Source: Geosiphon pyriformis (lineage: Eukaryota; Glomeromycota; Glomeromycetes; Archaeosporales; Geosiphonaceae). Taken from it: 64,000 nucleotides of DNA. The DNA lies in the NCBI GenBank assembly GCA_016748015.1, contig JAAOMT010000664.1:304786-368785 (forward strand). The letters run 5' to 3'. Shown one piece after another: positions 36,907 through 48,356 of the stretch (positions within the stretch are counted from its first letter, which is position 1; every line of letters starts with the position of its first letter). Made by a program: the position numbers and the translations under genes. The notes beneath the pieces are model-generated. The model worked only from the letters and a program-made list of their open reading frames with translations, made no database searches and was not told the origin of the DNA.

Positions 36907-38493
36907 TTATATCGAAGATTCTGGAGAATACTGAGAGTTTGGGGATGGATAATTTTCTAGTTTCGTTACAGTGAATTCCCACAGAATTTTTGCTAGATCA
37001 TCGCCGAGTGTATAAAGATCAAGATGAAACTCACCTGAAATTTAAAAAAGATGAAGCCCTTAAAAACCGATTTTTTTTTAAAGTATTTATAATCGCACAA
37101 AATCATTTACCCTCGTTATCCTCATTGATATACATGTTTGGCGTTCGATGGTTGTTTACAATGTTAATCGCCTCCAAGATATCATCTCCTTGCAATTCAT
37201 ATAAATTATTAGCCAAATTCTGATAATTTACCTACAAATATTCAAGAAAAAAAAATTAGAACCACCATGTGTCAGGGAATATATAGTCGTTTAATTTGAT
37301 TATCATACCTTATAATCATTTTCTTTGTTATTATTGTTGTGATTATGATTATTATTATTATTACTATTATTATTATTACTACTATTACTATTATTATTAT
37401 TATTTGAGGATGATAAGGAGCGCGAGGATTCAGGTGAGGTCGATTTTGTGGTGGATGGTTTAGGAGGAGTATGTCTTGGTGGCGGTGCTTCAGGCCACGA
37501 TCTTGGTGAGGATACGGATGATTGTAAGGGAGTGGAATGTGATAATGATTCATCAGGTGTACTATCTGAATCATCTGAAGGTGAATATGTAAATGTATCT
37601 TGAACTTTCGGAATAATATTTTCTTCGTGACTCAAATTATCTTCTGGTCGTGCTACTTCTAATTTGTTACGTTTTTTTGGCCCACCGACCGAGCTTTTGG
37701 GCCTTTTTGCCCGGGAGTTTTGTGATTTAGGAAAATCTGTATTAACATCTGGAGTCAACAATCTCTTGAATGGGAGTTTGGGATCCGTAAAAGTCTGTCA
37801 TATGAAGATCTTTGTAGTCAGCATAAACAAATTTGGAAAGCATTAACCTCCGAATTTTTGGAATATAATATATTTATATACCAATATATGGGGAACTTCA
37901 TAATGATTTTTGGTAAAATTAAGGTCGTGTTCCAGGGTTTTGGTTGGTATAGTTTTATCGATAAAATGCAAAACTATTCGCATATCAAACTCTCCCCATC
38001 CCTGTTCTGTCAGTGTGAATGGTGGCTTTTTCACGACTAAATTTTAAATTAAAACATTAAGTTTTTATTCCCAAAAATTTTTACAACTTTTTTCTCCACT
38101 AAGCAAGGTGAAAAAATTTAACTTTTGAGTGAAAACGCACCACGTATGGGTTTTTCAAAAGTTGGATGCAAGTGATACTCTACTTTTTCAACAAATCTCA
38201 TCGGAGACTTTTCTCCTATGTCGTTAACGGCAAAAAGCGCCACCTTCCACTTTCTTATAGGATAGCCTGCTTCCATTTTGAGATTTTTTAAAATTTCCTA
38301 AAGAGTAGAATGGTGATAATTTAAAATTTATTTATTTCTCAAACAATTAAGGCCTAACAAGTTCCAACCTGGTCAGTGACCACTTTAATCTCCTTTTCAA
38401 AGTATTCCTGTTATTCAAAATTTTAAGATAAGCAAACGAAGCCTAATTGTAAAGGACTGCCGCCACTTTGAAAACTCGAACCTTTTCAGCCAT
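36907..38493 (-). CDS. TAF14: YEATS-domain protein, Taf14/AF9 type
   Basis: Seven exons: 38493-38482, 38407-38369, 38297-38141, 38036-37882, 37794-37309, 37231-37111 and 37034-36907. They sum to 1098 nt and 365 residues, all in frame. The YEATS domain (about 25-130) shows YPIRKWKV, EYHLHPTFEKPIR, the GWGEF loop (W83-G84) that in this family packs against acylated lysine, and LEHDLNFTKNHYEVPHIL, which is closest to Taf14. A Ser/Pro-rich linker follows with long Asn/Ser runs from AAT repeats (37320-37400). The C-terminus (about 284-350: NNLYELQGDDILEAINIV, then GEFHLDLYTLGDDLAKIL) is the ANC1-homology/ET-like domain. Known role: reader of acetyl- and crotonyl-lysine on histone H3, shared by TFIID, TFIIF and remodelling complexes in yeast. 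The first exon is only 12 nt; a start at M25 is an alternative. Confidence 0.9.
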
Positions 38494-39178
38494 GATTAAC
38501 CACCCAAGTAAAGACTTTTAGCAAAAACTAACTATGATAGAGCTTAAAAGTAAATATGTGAAACGAAGACTTGCGATGTTTGCCGTGAAATTGATAATAT
38601 ACGTCACACTAGCAAGATTGAACTATTGGGTCGGGAAATAGGATCTAATAACGATTCTTAGCACGAGATTTTCCAAAATATTATGGAAAATTTGATGTCT
38701 CAATCCTGCGCGGCTTTATGCCGATTTATGCTAAATTTGTAAATGATTTCCAGCCAATATTCGGATTACAAAATTTGACATCAAGTTTTTTGAAACTGTG
38801 AAATATTCCTCCTTCCTAGTCCCTTTCCCTACAAAAGTTTCATATTTAAGAGGAAAGAATCAATCTGATCAAAGGTGGCTTCATTTGTGTATTGGGAAAT
38901 CAAAAAAATCCGAAGATTTTTAAAAAAAGAAAAACGCCCATTCAGAAGGTAAAATCCAATACTAAAAACAGATAACATGAAAACTGCTGAAATTAAACTT
39001 TGAAATCTTGATAATAGATAATAGATAATTTTGTTAGATCATAATTTATAATCGCATAATCACTTTAAAATTCGCGTTTTGGAATAGTTGGTAGTGAAAT
39101 AATTAAATATGCAAATATCACAATAACACCATATTTGAATTAAGAAAGGTTGCCATTTATCCAAGATTCTTGCGCTAA
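38494..39178. other. Intergenic region between two minus-strand genes
   Basis: This separates the 3' end of the YTH gene from the start of the YEATS gene. It must carry the YEATS promoter. No coding sequence, RNA gene or repeat was recognised. Confidence 0.5.
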
Positions 39179-42100
39179 TTATCGGCGATTATTACGGTCA
39201 AAATTGGGAACCCGATTGTGATGGGTAATTTGACCTGGGTGAGGAAGATGAGAGCCGAAAGGTCCCTGCAGATAGAAACAAAGACATTAGAATAATTAAA
39301 AGAATCAATGTTATGAAATATTGAAAAGGAATCAAAATTCGAACCTGCCAAGTCCTCGGGGGCATTGTAAGATGTCCCTATAAGAGAAATATGTATTATG
39401 TTCATATGAGTATTATTCTATAGTAATCAAGTTACAGCTAGTGAGGATCTTACCTGGAATGGGGGGAATGGTGGATATTGCCCATGAGGAGTTCCAAATC
39501 CTCCCGTTTGCGGCATCATACGGGAATATTCACGTGGATGTAATTCTCGAACCTTTGAAAATAATAAAAATAATCCCAAAAGTGTTACCCGTTTGGAAAA
39601 TCGAAGGGAAAACAAATTTTGCAGCTAGCCTTTTCAAGATTGAATCCAAGTACTAATCTGATGATTATTTCAGATTTAATATTTACCAGGCGAGATCTTT
39701 CAATTTCCATTGGCAAAAGTTGAGCACGTCCACGTAGAGCCCTATTTGTTAAAATCATTTTCAATCTAATTATTTTACTTGAGAAAGTCACGATAAATAT
39801 GTTCGAACCTTTCCGAGCGTACTCCTCTGGTCAAAGTTTCATAGGGCTTATATCTTTCCGAAATCCCTGGTAATAGTAAAAAAGAATTCACGAATTAATC
39901 AGTGAATTGGTTGTAATTTAAATATTGTACGTAAGTCGAAGCGAAACACTGCATTCATACCCGACGAGTCGAAACGTCTCGATTTTCCCCTATTGTCGAA
40001 TTTATTTTTAGCATCGACACCAATGTCAGGCACAACACTGACACCTTCTGGGAGTTCATTAAATAAATCGCATAGTTTAGCTCCTATGCTTACAGGCAAT
40101 TCCTAATAAAAAGAGTAATGTTGTTTAAAACTTTATTTAGCTAAAAAATATTGAACAAATATTCTTCTTACCTGTCCGTCACGACTAATTTTCACCGGTT
40201 TACTGTCATTCCAAGGGTTGCGGATATGAACGGTTTTTTCAAACGGAAGATTTCCTCTAACGAAAGAGGAATGAATTAGTAACCTAAAAAGATTGTTTGC
40301 TTTCGAATGTTTTCTTATAGTTATAGACCTACATCTTGAGCCAACGAACTTGAAAATTTCCCCCGAGAGATGATTCGTTAACTCTGGTCCAAGAAGTATG
40401 CTTCACTGTACCAACGTCTGATGTCATCATACAATAACCTTCAGATTTTAAGCCGCGAGTTGGGTAAAGTAAGATGAGCAATTCATGATTGCAGTGTTCA
40501 ATTGATAAAAATTAAGTGTTCACTTTACCCTGGAAATGACGGCTTTCATTGACTGAAAAAATTAATATGATTCGTTCTGAGGTCTTAAAGAAAATAACGT
40601 TAGCAAACCAAAAAAGAGATAAAACTAATTCTCAAACATGAATATTTTGGAAAACATTAATATATACTTTGAAAGCTTCACTAAGGATACTCGCGTTCAT
40701 TGGTTGAGTGGCCCAAACACCCTAATGAAATGAAACAAATGAATTTTAGATATAACTTGCATTATTCTCTTTTCTTCGAGATTTACCTACTCGGTGTAAA
40801 ATACTTACGTCAGTTTGGGATTTTTGAACGTTTTGATAATTATGGCTCTTTATAATAAAATATCGAGACTCTGATTTTCCGTTTGCCTTTATAGTATTTG
40901 CTGTGTACAAAAATTAAGCATAATTCGTGTACTGATTAAATTTTCATAAGAATCTAAAATCATTCCAATACATACACTGATCCGTTTCTATTTTTCCATT
41001 CAAAGAATCATTTGGACGAGTTTCATTTGGCTCTGATACGTTAAATTAAATTAAAGAAATAATTTTTGTAAGGTTAATTTTGTAAATTGAATGTAGTAGA
41101 CAACTTTTTGTTCTTTTACCTCGACAATTAGTATCTTGTTTAATTGAGCGATGAGTTCCAATATTAGAAAGTAGATTGGAATCGGTCTCATTTTTACGAG
41201 AAGGCTCATCACGTTTGAAGACTTCTTTGGGGAATTCTTCAGATTGCGAATCTAAAGTCTCACTACGTCTATCTTGGGGAGGGTAGGTGCGATTTGTTGA
41301 AGCTTCTTTGTAATTGGGGTCAGCTGAGCGTGGAATTCTATTTTTCACAGCTTTTTCCTCAGGGCCTCGTTGAGGCTGACTAGACTCCTCCTTGCTTTCA
41401 TGAGCAATACGATCTTGATCGGGATGAGTTCTGCGGGAATTATCACTGGAGGCATTCTCGGTGGACTTGGAGCTCTTTTGCCGCATATCCTTTGGTTGTG
41501 AAAAAAGTCAGGTATTGTTGGGAACAATGTTGTTGGAAGAAAAAGCTGGTAATTTTGAAACTTAGTCCGACTGTCGAATGAATTTGGATGGACAGCCTCC
41601 AAAAATGTCCACCAGTCTTAAGAAAAATACATTTCAAATCGGAAAAAAAAGATGCATGTTCCTCATCCATTCAAATGTCTTACGGAAAGGATCTCAAACA
41701 CAAGCGAGATACCCACATTGTCCGTGACAATAAGAAAAAGGAAAGGAAAAAAGACAAATAAAAACAACTAAAATTGCAAGAAAGAATTGTCCATAACAGA
41801 ATTTCCAACCAGAAAGATAGTCCACCATATGGGAAATCTTTAAAGCAAAATTGGTATGCGATCAAGCCGAGGCAAGTAAAGGTAAAAGTGGCGCTATGCC
41901 TACCTGTAGGATTGGGCCACTATTTTTAGCTTTGAAGCTTTTTAAATAGTCAGTTTTGCTCTGTGTTTTAGCCTCAGCATCTTCCTTTAGTGAATTTCGA
42001 TGAGACTCTTTTGAAAAGACGGCTGGATGCATATCTTTTTGCAATGCGTTATGATGCATATAAGGCCCAGTAATAATGGGCCACCCTTTTCTTGGGAAGC

Positions 42101-42740
42101 GATCTCTATGACCATTTTCGATTTCCCTTTCATCCAATATTAATTTTTTTGTCAAAACTATAGTTGAAGGATGCCCTTTCTCCCTGCTCACTGGTTTTAA
42201 ATCTTCGGAGTGAGACCCCTTGTTTCGAGATGATAGCATTTCAGTTCCACGAGGGCGAGAAGAGTCACCCTTAAGTCGCAAATGATCGGACGCTATATCA
42301 GAGCGTTTGATCCTAAACGAAGTGACGTTTTCCTCCTTTTTGGAAGAAGCTATTAAAGTGGAACGAGTACTATAGGTTTGCTCTTTCCTATTTGAAGTGT
42401 GCCTTGTCTTAAGAAGTTCACGGTCAGCATCTTTGGAATCCCTTTTTTTGTAATCATTGTGTTTAAGTTTTTCGCAATGTTTGAGTCTTTTGATTTGCCG
42501 GGATCTTTCGTTTTCTACTTCGTCTTCAGATTCGGATCTTCGCCTCCTACGTTCACCGTCGAGAGTCTCAATACTTACTTGAGAGGGTTTAGAAGTATCT
42601 GTCAAGCCATCTTTGTGATTTCCGTCTATTTCTTCATTGGAACCCTGGTCATCTGGCTCATAATCTACTATGTCTTCGTCGTCAGCTAACAGTTCGGCTA
42701 AAACATTTTCATGGTGTGGGCTAATTTCTACAGTAGCCAT
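39179..42740 (-). CDS. YTH-domain protein, predicted m6A-RNA reader
   Basis: Fourteen exons sum to 2130 nt and 709 residues: 42740-41904, 41489-41120, 41032-40976, 40900-40809, 40721-40668, 40583-40529, 40438-40333, 40256-40172, 40102-39961, 39866-39809, 39741-39687, 39552-39454, 39377-39345 and 39265-39179. The start is the ATG giving [14 protein letters not shown]. Residues 1-430 are charged and disordered, with an acidic patch ([16 protein letters not shown]) and basic [10 protein letters not shown] stretches that look nuclear. The YTH domain (about 431-560) shows [50 protein letters not shown] and HIRNPWN. W455 and W505 align with the first two Trp of the methyl-adenine cage. The C-terminus is Pro/Gly/His-rich. 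Known role: binds N6-methyladenosine in RNA. The long charged N-terminus resembles nuclear YTHDC1-type readers more than YTHDF. Start and splice sites are well supported. Confidence 0.93.
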
Positions 42741-43244
42741 TTTTCTATTCAATTTGAAAATGGGTACAGAAGCGTAAAGATAGCTCAATAGCTCCTGAGA
42801 ATTTTTTTGACTCTGGTTAAAATTTTATAATTGCTTTCTTTAGGTGTAGGTTTTTTTAAAATTTGGTTTGTATTTTCTTGGGCTTAGTACCATATAAACC
42901 GAAGATGGAAATGAAGTGCAAAGAGTAATTATCAATTTTGTCTTCGCCACTCTTTGCCAAGTTTCAGGAGATAAATATCTAGTATGTGACACTAATGTTT
43001 AACAATTATCACAAGGTGATATGTTTTTTTTGGTTTTTATTAATTTATGTTAAATATTTCTTATTTTTATTGTATTTTAACATGATTTTTTTAATATTAA
43101 ATTATATGTTACAAATATTATTTTAACTAATGTATAATTATATGTGCTACAAATATTATTTAAACTAATATATAATTATATTGCTTAATTAATCTTAATT
43201 TTTTTTGTTTTATTATTAAATTAAATTATTTTTTTATTAATTTG
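42741..43244. other. YTH promoter side, then AT-rich border
   Basis: 42741-43010 is the 5' flank of the YTH gene. From about 43020 the sequence turns abruptly AT-rich. At 43101-43174 there is a direct duplication of a ~37-bp unit containing ACAAATATTATTT and AACTAATRTATA. Confidence 0.5.
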
Positions 43245-43245
43245 G

Positions 43246-43247
<2 letters not shown>

Positions 43248-43293
<46 letters not shown>

Positions 43294-43324
43294 ATTATTA
43301 TTATTACTATTATTATTATTATTA
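43248..43324 (-). repeat. (TAA)n tail of a LINE
   Basis: About 25 ATT/TTA units with a few interruptions lie directly beyond the LINE 3' UTR. On the element strand the tail reads (AAT)n. The truncated LINE at 20601-21139 ends in the same way, so the triplet tail belongs to the element. Confidence 0.75.
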
Positions 43325-43945
43325 TGTTTAAAAATATAATTTTATTATTAATTTTTTTATTATTATGAGTTTTATAAATAAAATCCAACTGCTATCTAAT
43401 ACATATAACCAAACTAAGTAGAACAAACTAAACACAGTTCATATACTTACTATATATGACCAACCACTCAGACCAGACAAAACAACACTATATATCTATG
43501 CTAACAAATATATTACCACCTAAACCAGAAAAAAAATAACACAATTTGCATTTATCAAACCTAATAGCAAAAAATTTTACAACACCAAACATATAAACAA
43601 CTCCAACTAATAATATAGATACTATATAACAAGACAAGTCTGAAACCACACTATTATCTTCAATTAAGCCAGTTTTTTCCATATCTATTTTATGCTTGGC
43701 TCTGACAATCCACACCTTAGTACAATATAACTTTACCACAAATCTAACATATTCCACAAAAGCCAGAGCAGCTTTCTTTTTCCTCTCAAAAACTAAAACA
43801 GTTTCAGCATATTAATTCTTCAATACAAAATCCTTGTAAATAGCTGTGTATAGATTCATATCCAAGAAACATATTAAAAGCAAGTATAGAATGGTAAAAG
43901 TAAATAAGCATAAAAGACCAAACAACAACACTTATTTCTTAACAG
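43325..43945 (-). pseudogene. LINE-A part 3: ORF2 C-terminus and 3' UTR
   Basis: The frame with one stop runs from 43945 to 43486: MNLYTAIYKDFVLKN, a stop, then FVEYVRFVVKLYCTKVWIVR, and KCKLCYFFSG near the end. It matches the same region at 1149-1517 and 17064-17456. It is cut from the rest of the LINE by the gypsy element at 43946-54113. The 3' UTR (43340-43485) has blocks shared with the ORF1-only elements. Confidence 0.75.
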
Positions 43946-44822
43946 TGTTACAGATAATTCTTTCTGCTGTCAAATTAAATAACAAACCCATAACTTGGTG
44001 CTTAAAGCTAATTGCTGTTGATATTGATCTGAAGATTTAGTATCTGAAAGTTTTGGTTGAGTCTTTTGTATAATGGACAAAGATTCAAATAATGTCAATA
44101 GTAGATGTATCCTTCCAAGAGTTTTCCCAATTTCTTTCTCAGCATGGTGGCTGGATTTAGTCTAGCAGTCATGCTCTTCTGGTAAGCTATCTGATAATAT
44201 ATATATAAAATTCTACCCTTATTTCTGGGTCTTTTACCAGGCTATCCTTGATGTCAATAACTCAGTGCTTAATCTTTTAATCAATTAGTATACAACAACA
44301 AAATCAAAAATGGAAGAAAATAAAATAAATAAAAAATAAAAGTAAGAAAAGTAAAGAAAATAAGCCAAGGCAATTTGGTCCATTAGTATCTCGTCAATAG
44401 CCATGATCAAGAGCTATTGTTTTAGCATAATTAAGTATCAATTACTATCAACACTTCATGTTGATAGTGGAGAGGGAATTGAGATATGGAATGATTATTT
44501 ATTTGATGATTAGTTTCTTGGCTAAAGATTCTGTGGTATCGATTCTGTCTTTTCTGTTTCTAACACTACTGCTATATATACATAATTGAGATTCCTCAAT
44601 TCCTTGATTCTTTACGACAGAAATCCTGGAATTCCTGGAATCCTGCAATTCTTTTGAGAGGAATCCTGGAATTCTGAAATCCTGCAATTCCTCATTGAGA
44701 ATCCTAAAATTCCTGGAATCCTGCAATTCTTGAAAGAAATCCTGGAATTCTATATTTACTACACTTACTTCTGATTGGCTAATAATTATGCTAATATAAT
44801 TCCTATATTTCTATGAGTAACA
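43946..44822 (-). repeat. 3' LTR of the complete gypsy element
   Basis: 877 bp, from TGTTACAGATAATTC to TATGAGTAACA on the plus strand. It contains a block of AATCCTGGAATTCC-type subrepeats (44590-44755), a CT/AG-rich tract (44300-44365) and a perfect 8-bp hairpin at 44444-44468, whose loop is inverted relative to the other LTR. Confidence 0.95.
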
Positions 44823-44840
44823 TTATTCCCTCCTTTTAAT
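44823..44840 (-). other. Polypurine tract (PPT) of the gypsy element
   Basis: On the element strand it reads TTAAAAGGAGGGAATAA directly before the TGTTAC terminus of the 3' LTR. The same purine tract precedes the LTR at 221. It primes plus-strand DNA synthesis in this class. Confidence 0.85.
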
Positions 44841-45663
44841 ATTGAGCTCCGTCAAAATCTAACTCATGTAATTCCCCCTCTTGAAGTATTTCCTGGATTT
44901 TGTTTTCAAGAATTACTTGTGTTATTTGGGTCTGTAATTCTTCAAATTAAGCATTGGTGATTTTTCCCAATTGATTACTAGTCACCATATCTATTTTTCT
45001 GTTGAGCAATATTTCTGGTTTATCCTGAAATGCTGTATGTATTCGGTATATGGCTCAGACTTGTGTGAATAAGTTGTTTTTTCCCAAAAAATGTTCTAAT
45101 TGTTGTAGTATTCTTTTGTTGAATAATCGCTTTGTTTTATCCATATATAGATTCTGGATATTTACGTGTTGTCCCAAGTAAAAATAACAATAGTTTCATG
45201 GAAATTGTTGTATTCACCAATTCCAAGTTTCTTTAGTCAATTCTTAATATAGTGACTCTTTTGTCAATTCTTTGATTATTGCTAATTTTACTTTCACAAT
45301 GATTTTGTCCACTGTATTTTCAGTTTTCTTCTGTGTTCTGAGTTGTAATGTCTTTCTAGTATCTTGATATCAAATAGTTTGTTAATTGATTGTAATCTCC
45401 ATTTCCTGGTGTTGGATTAATTGAAAGAGTTGTTGTGCTAGTGAGTAAATATTGTCTGTAATTTCCATTTTTCTGATATTTCCTGTTGCGTCTACCATGT
45501 TTTTATATATTCTTTTGATGGATCAATTTAATGTGTTGTTGTTGATAATAATAATTGGTTCCAGATCTCGTGAAATCTCATCTGGTTGGACTAGTATTCT
45601 CTGTACTCCTAATTGTGAAATATTACTGGTAGATGGTAGTATGATGTTGTGATATGATTTCAG
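44841..45663 (-). pseudogene. Gypsy pol C-terminal extension after integrase
   Basis: Beyond the end of integrase the same frame continues for roughly 250 codons, with stops. It is rich in Gln, Ile, Thr and Asn (for example YLISRYQKDITTQNTEENRK). The same region is preserved in the decayed copies at 1-220 and 6294-8314. There is no chromodomain signature and no envelope-like signal peptide or membrane span. Its function is unknown; it may belong to the integrase tail. Confidence 0.6.
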
Positions 45664-46960
45664 TCAATCTCCATGTGCTGCTTTGGTTAAAATTTTGTTA
45701 TTCAATCTTAATTTGTAAGCTCCATTTCCTAGAATTTCTTCTATGTGAAATGGTCCGTCCCATTTGGGGTCAAATTTTCTACTCCATTGTTTTTCTGCTT
45801 TGGTACGATGTAGTAATACTTTGTCTCCGATCTTGAATTCAATTGGTTTGTCTGGTAGTTGACTATCATGTCTTTCTTTCTGTGTTTTTTGTGACTTTTG
45901 GATATTATCAGCTGCTTTTCTTCGTTTGTTTTCTAATGTTTCCATTAAGTCATATGTTCTTCTCAGCAATGTTTCTTGAAAATTTTCCTCTGTTATTGGT
46001 TCAGCTGAATATGTATTAATTTTTCTCTCTACTGGTAATGTTGCTATTCTCTCATATACTAATTCAAATAGTATTGCTTGTGTAGTATCCTGTTTCATTG
46101 TTTGATAAGCAAATAGTACTGATGGTATGAACAAATCTCAATCGTTCTGGTTTTCTTGGCTGAGCTTGGCTATTGCTTCACACAACGTTCTGTTGAATCT
46201 TTCTACCAATCCATTGGTTTGTGGATGGTATGGTAATAATAATGGTCTTTTGATTCCGAATCTTTGGCTCAATTCAGTTAATGTTCTGTTCACAAAATGA
46301 GTTCTTTGGTCTAACAATAATTCTTTTGAACATCCATGTCAACAAATCAACTCCTGATAAACAAATTCGGCAATGGATTCTGCATCTGCTCTTTGAATTG
46401 CTTTTGCCTTTGGCCATTTAGTGAGATAGTCCATAGCTACTGCTATGTATCTGTTTCCTCTGCTGGTGATTGTTAATGGTCTGACTAAATCAATTCCCAT
46501 ATGGTCAAATAGTTGTCCCACTTTGATTGGTTTTAATGGTTCATTGGGTCTCGTTCCTTCTCTTCACTGACAAGCATCACAATTTTGAACATATTAAATG
46601 ATGTCTGGGTACATTGATGGCCAATAGTATTTTTTTCTAGTTCTTTTCATGGTTGCTTCTTTGTGAAAATGTCCTGCTGTTGGATTTGAGTACATGTTGA
46701 ATAATATTGTCTCTTTTTCTGGCTCTGTAATTACTCTGGTTGGTTGATCTGGATCTCTTCTATTTTTCCGATAAAGTATATTTTGGTAAGTGATAAAATA
46801 TTTTGATTGTTGTTTGATACTCCTTTGTTTCATATGAGATAAATTCTCCTTGAACTGTTGAGTATTTAGATAATGTTGTAATTGTTGATATTTTTGTATG
46901 TTCATCTTTTGTTGTATTTTCCATTGGTATTGTTCTGGTTTTATTATATCTTTGGGTTGA
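45664..46960 (-). pseudogene. Gypsy integrase
   Basis: Three open pieces lie in one frame (46905-46594, 46521-46339, 46134-45664), separated by stops. The HHCC zinc region reads AGHFHKEATMKRTRKKYYWP and then NCDACQ. The catalytic core shows D in HMGIDLVRPL, D in LLDQRTHFVN and E in NGLVERFNRTL, so the DDE triad is intact. The C-terminal part (GDKVLLHRTK, then KFDPKWDGPFHIEEIL) is the usual DNA-binding fold of gypsy integrases. The frame differs from the RNase H frame upstream; the shift falls near 46970-46985 and is more likely an indel than a programmed event. Confidence 0.88.
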
Positions 46961-46967
46961 AATGTTC

Positions 46968-48356
46968 TTAGATTTGTCTTATTCGCGATAAACCATCAGC
47001 ATTTCCATTGTCTTTTCCCTTTTTGTAATGTATAGTATAATTGTATGGTGTGAGTGCCATTTTCCATCTTGACTGTCTTCCATCTCCAAATTCTTGTTTT
47101 TGAAGTGATGTCAATCCCTTGTGATCTGTGTATACTTCAAACTTCTGGCTCAAGTATTCTTTCCATTTCATGATGGCCCAGTATATTGCTAAGTGTTCTT
47201 GTTCCGGTGTTCCATAGTTCTTTTTGGCTGGTGTTAAACCTCTACTAGTATATGCTACTGGATGTTCTCTGCCATCCAGTCCTCTTTGAGATAATACTGC
47301 TCCCAATGCTTGGCCGGATGCATCAGTGGTGATGATGAATGGTTTGCTGTAATCTGAATAGATCAGTACTGGAGCTTAAATGAGCTTTTTCCTTAGAATA
47401 TTAAAAGCTTCTTGGTGACTTTCTGTCCATTCATATTTCGCATTTTTGTTTTGTAGTTGATTGAGTGGCTGCACTATCTTGGAAAAGTTCTTGATAAAAC
47501 AACGATAGTAGCTGGCAAATCCCAAGAATGATTTCAGTTCTGTTATATTGGTTGGTACTGGAAAGTTCTTTACTATCTCTATTTTTTCTGGATCCGTTTT
47601 GATGCCATCTTTGCTGACTATGTGTCTCAAGAATTTGAGTTCCGTCTTGCCAAAGAAGTACTTTGTCACATTTAACTTCAGTTCTGCTCTTCTTAGTCTT
47701 TCAAACACTTGTTGAAGATGATGAAGATGATCATCAAATATCTTTAAGAATACATTGGTGTTGTCCAAGTATACAACTACTGATTTCCACAATAAGCCCA
47801 TATAAACAATTTCCATTAGCCATTGGAAAGTTGCTGGGGCATTGGTTAAACCGAATGGCATTACTTCAAATTTGAAATTCCCTTTTCTAGTAGTAAATGC
47901 CGTCTTCTCTTTGTCAGCTACTTGTCAGTAACCACTGTTCAAATCTAATGTGGAGAACCATTTGTTCCCACCAAAAGCATCGAATAATTTCTGTATTTGT
48001 AGAGTTGGATAACTGTCTCCATGAGTTACACCATTGAGTTTCCTGTAGTCTATACAAAACCGGATTTTTCCATTTTTCTTATGGACGAGTACTATTGGTA
48101 ATGACCATAAACTTATTGATGGTTGAATTAGCCTGTTGTCAAGCATTCTGTTTATCTCTTGACAAATAATCTCGTGGCTGGCTGGCAGCACTCTGTATGC
48201 TCTTTGTTTGATTGGCATTGCATCTCCAGTCTTGATTTAATGCTGGATGATGTCAGTTTGGCCAAACTCATTTTCGCTGGCAAAGATGTCATTGAACTTG
48301 TTGAGTAACATCTTGAGCTGTATACATTGGAGTGGATCTAAGTTTCTCATGTTCAT
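46968..48356 (-). pseudogene. Gypsy reverse transcriptase and RNase H
   Basis: RT pieces: 48218-47925 (KKNGKIRFCIDYRKLNGVT; WFSTLDLNSGY) and 47861-47376 (MPFGLTNAPATFQ; VVVYLDNTNVF). The YLDD catalytic box reads YLDN, a G-to-A change that removes the second metal-binding Asp. A TGA replaces the Trp expected after SGY, and a TAA before APVLIYSDYS fits a Gln codon. RNase H (about 47375-46968) reads IITTDASGQALGAVL, YGTPEQEHLAIYWAI, FEVYTDHKGL and NADGLSRI, with its acidic residues kept. RT therefore cannot be active even if the stops were read through. Confidence 0.92.

Noticed and set aside
44841-45663. Possible envelope gene downstream of integrase
   Set aside because: No signal peptide, membrane span or Cys pattern; the region continues the integrase frame as a Gln/Thr/Asn-rich tail.
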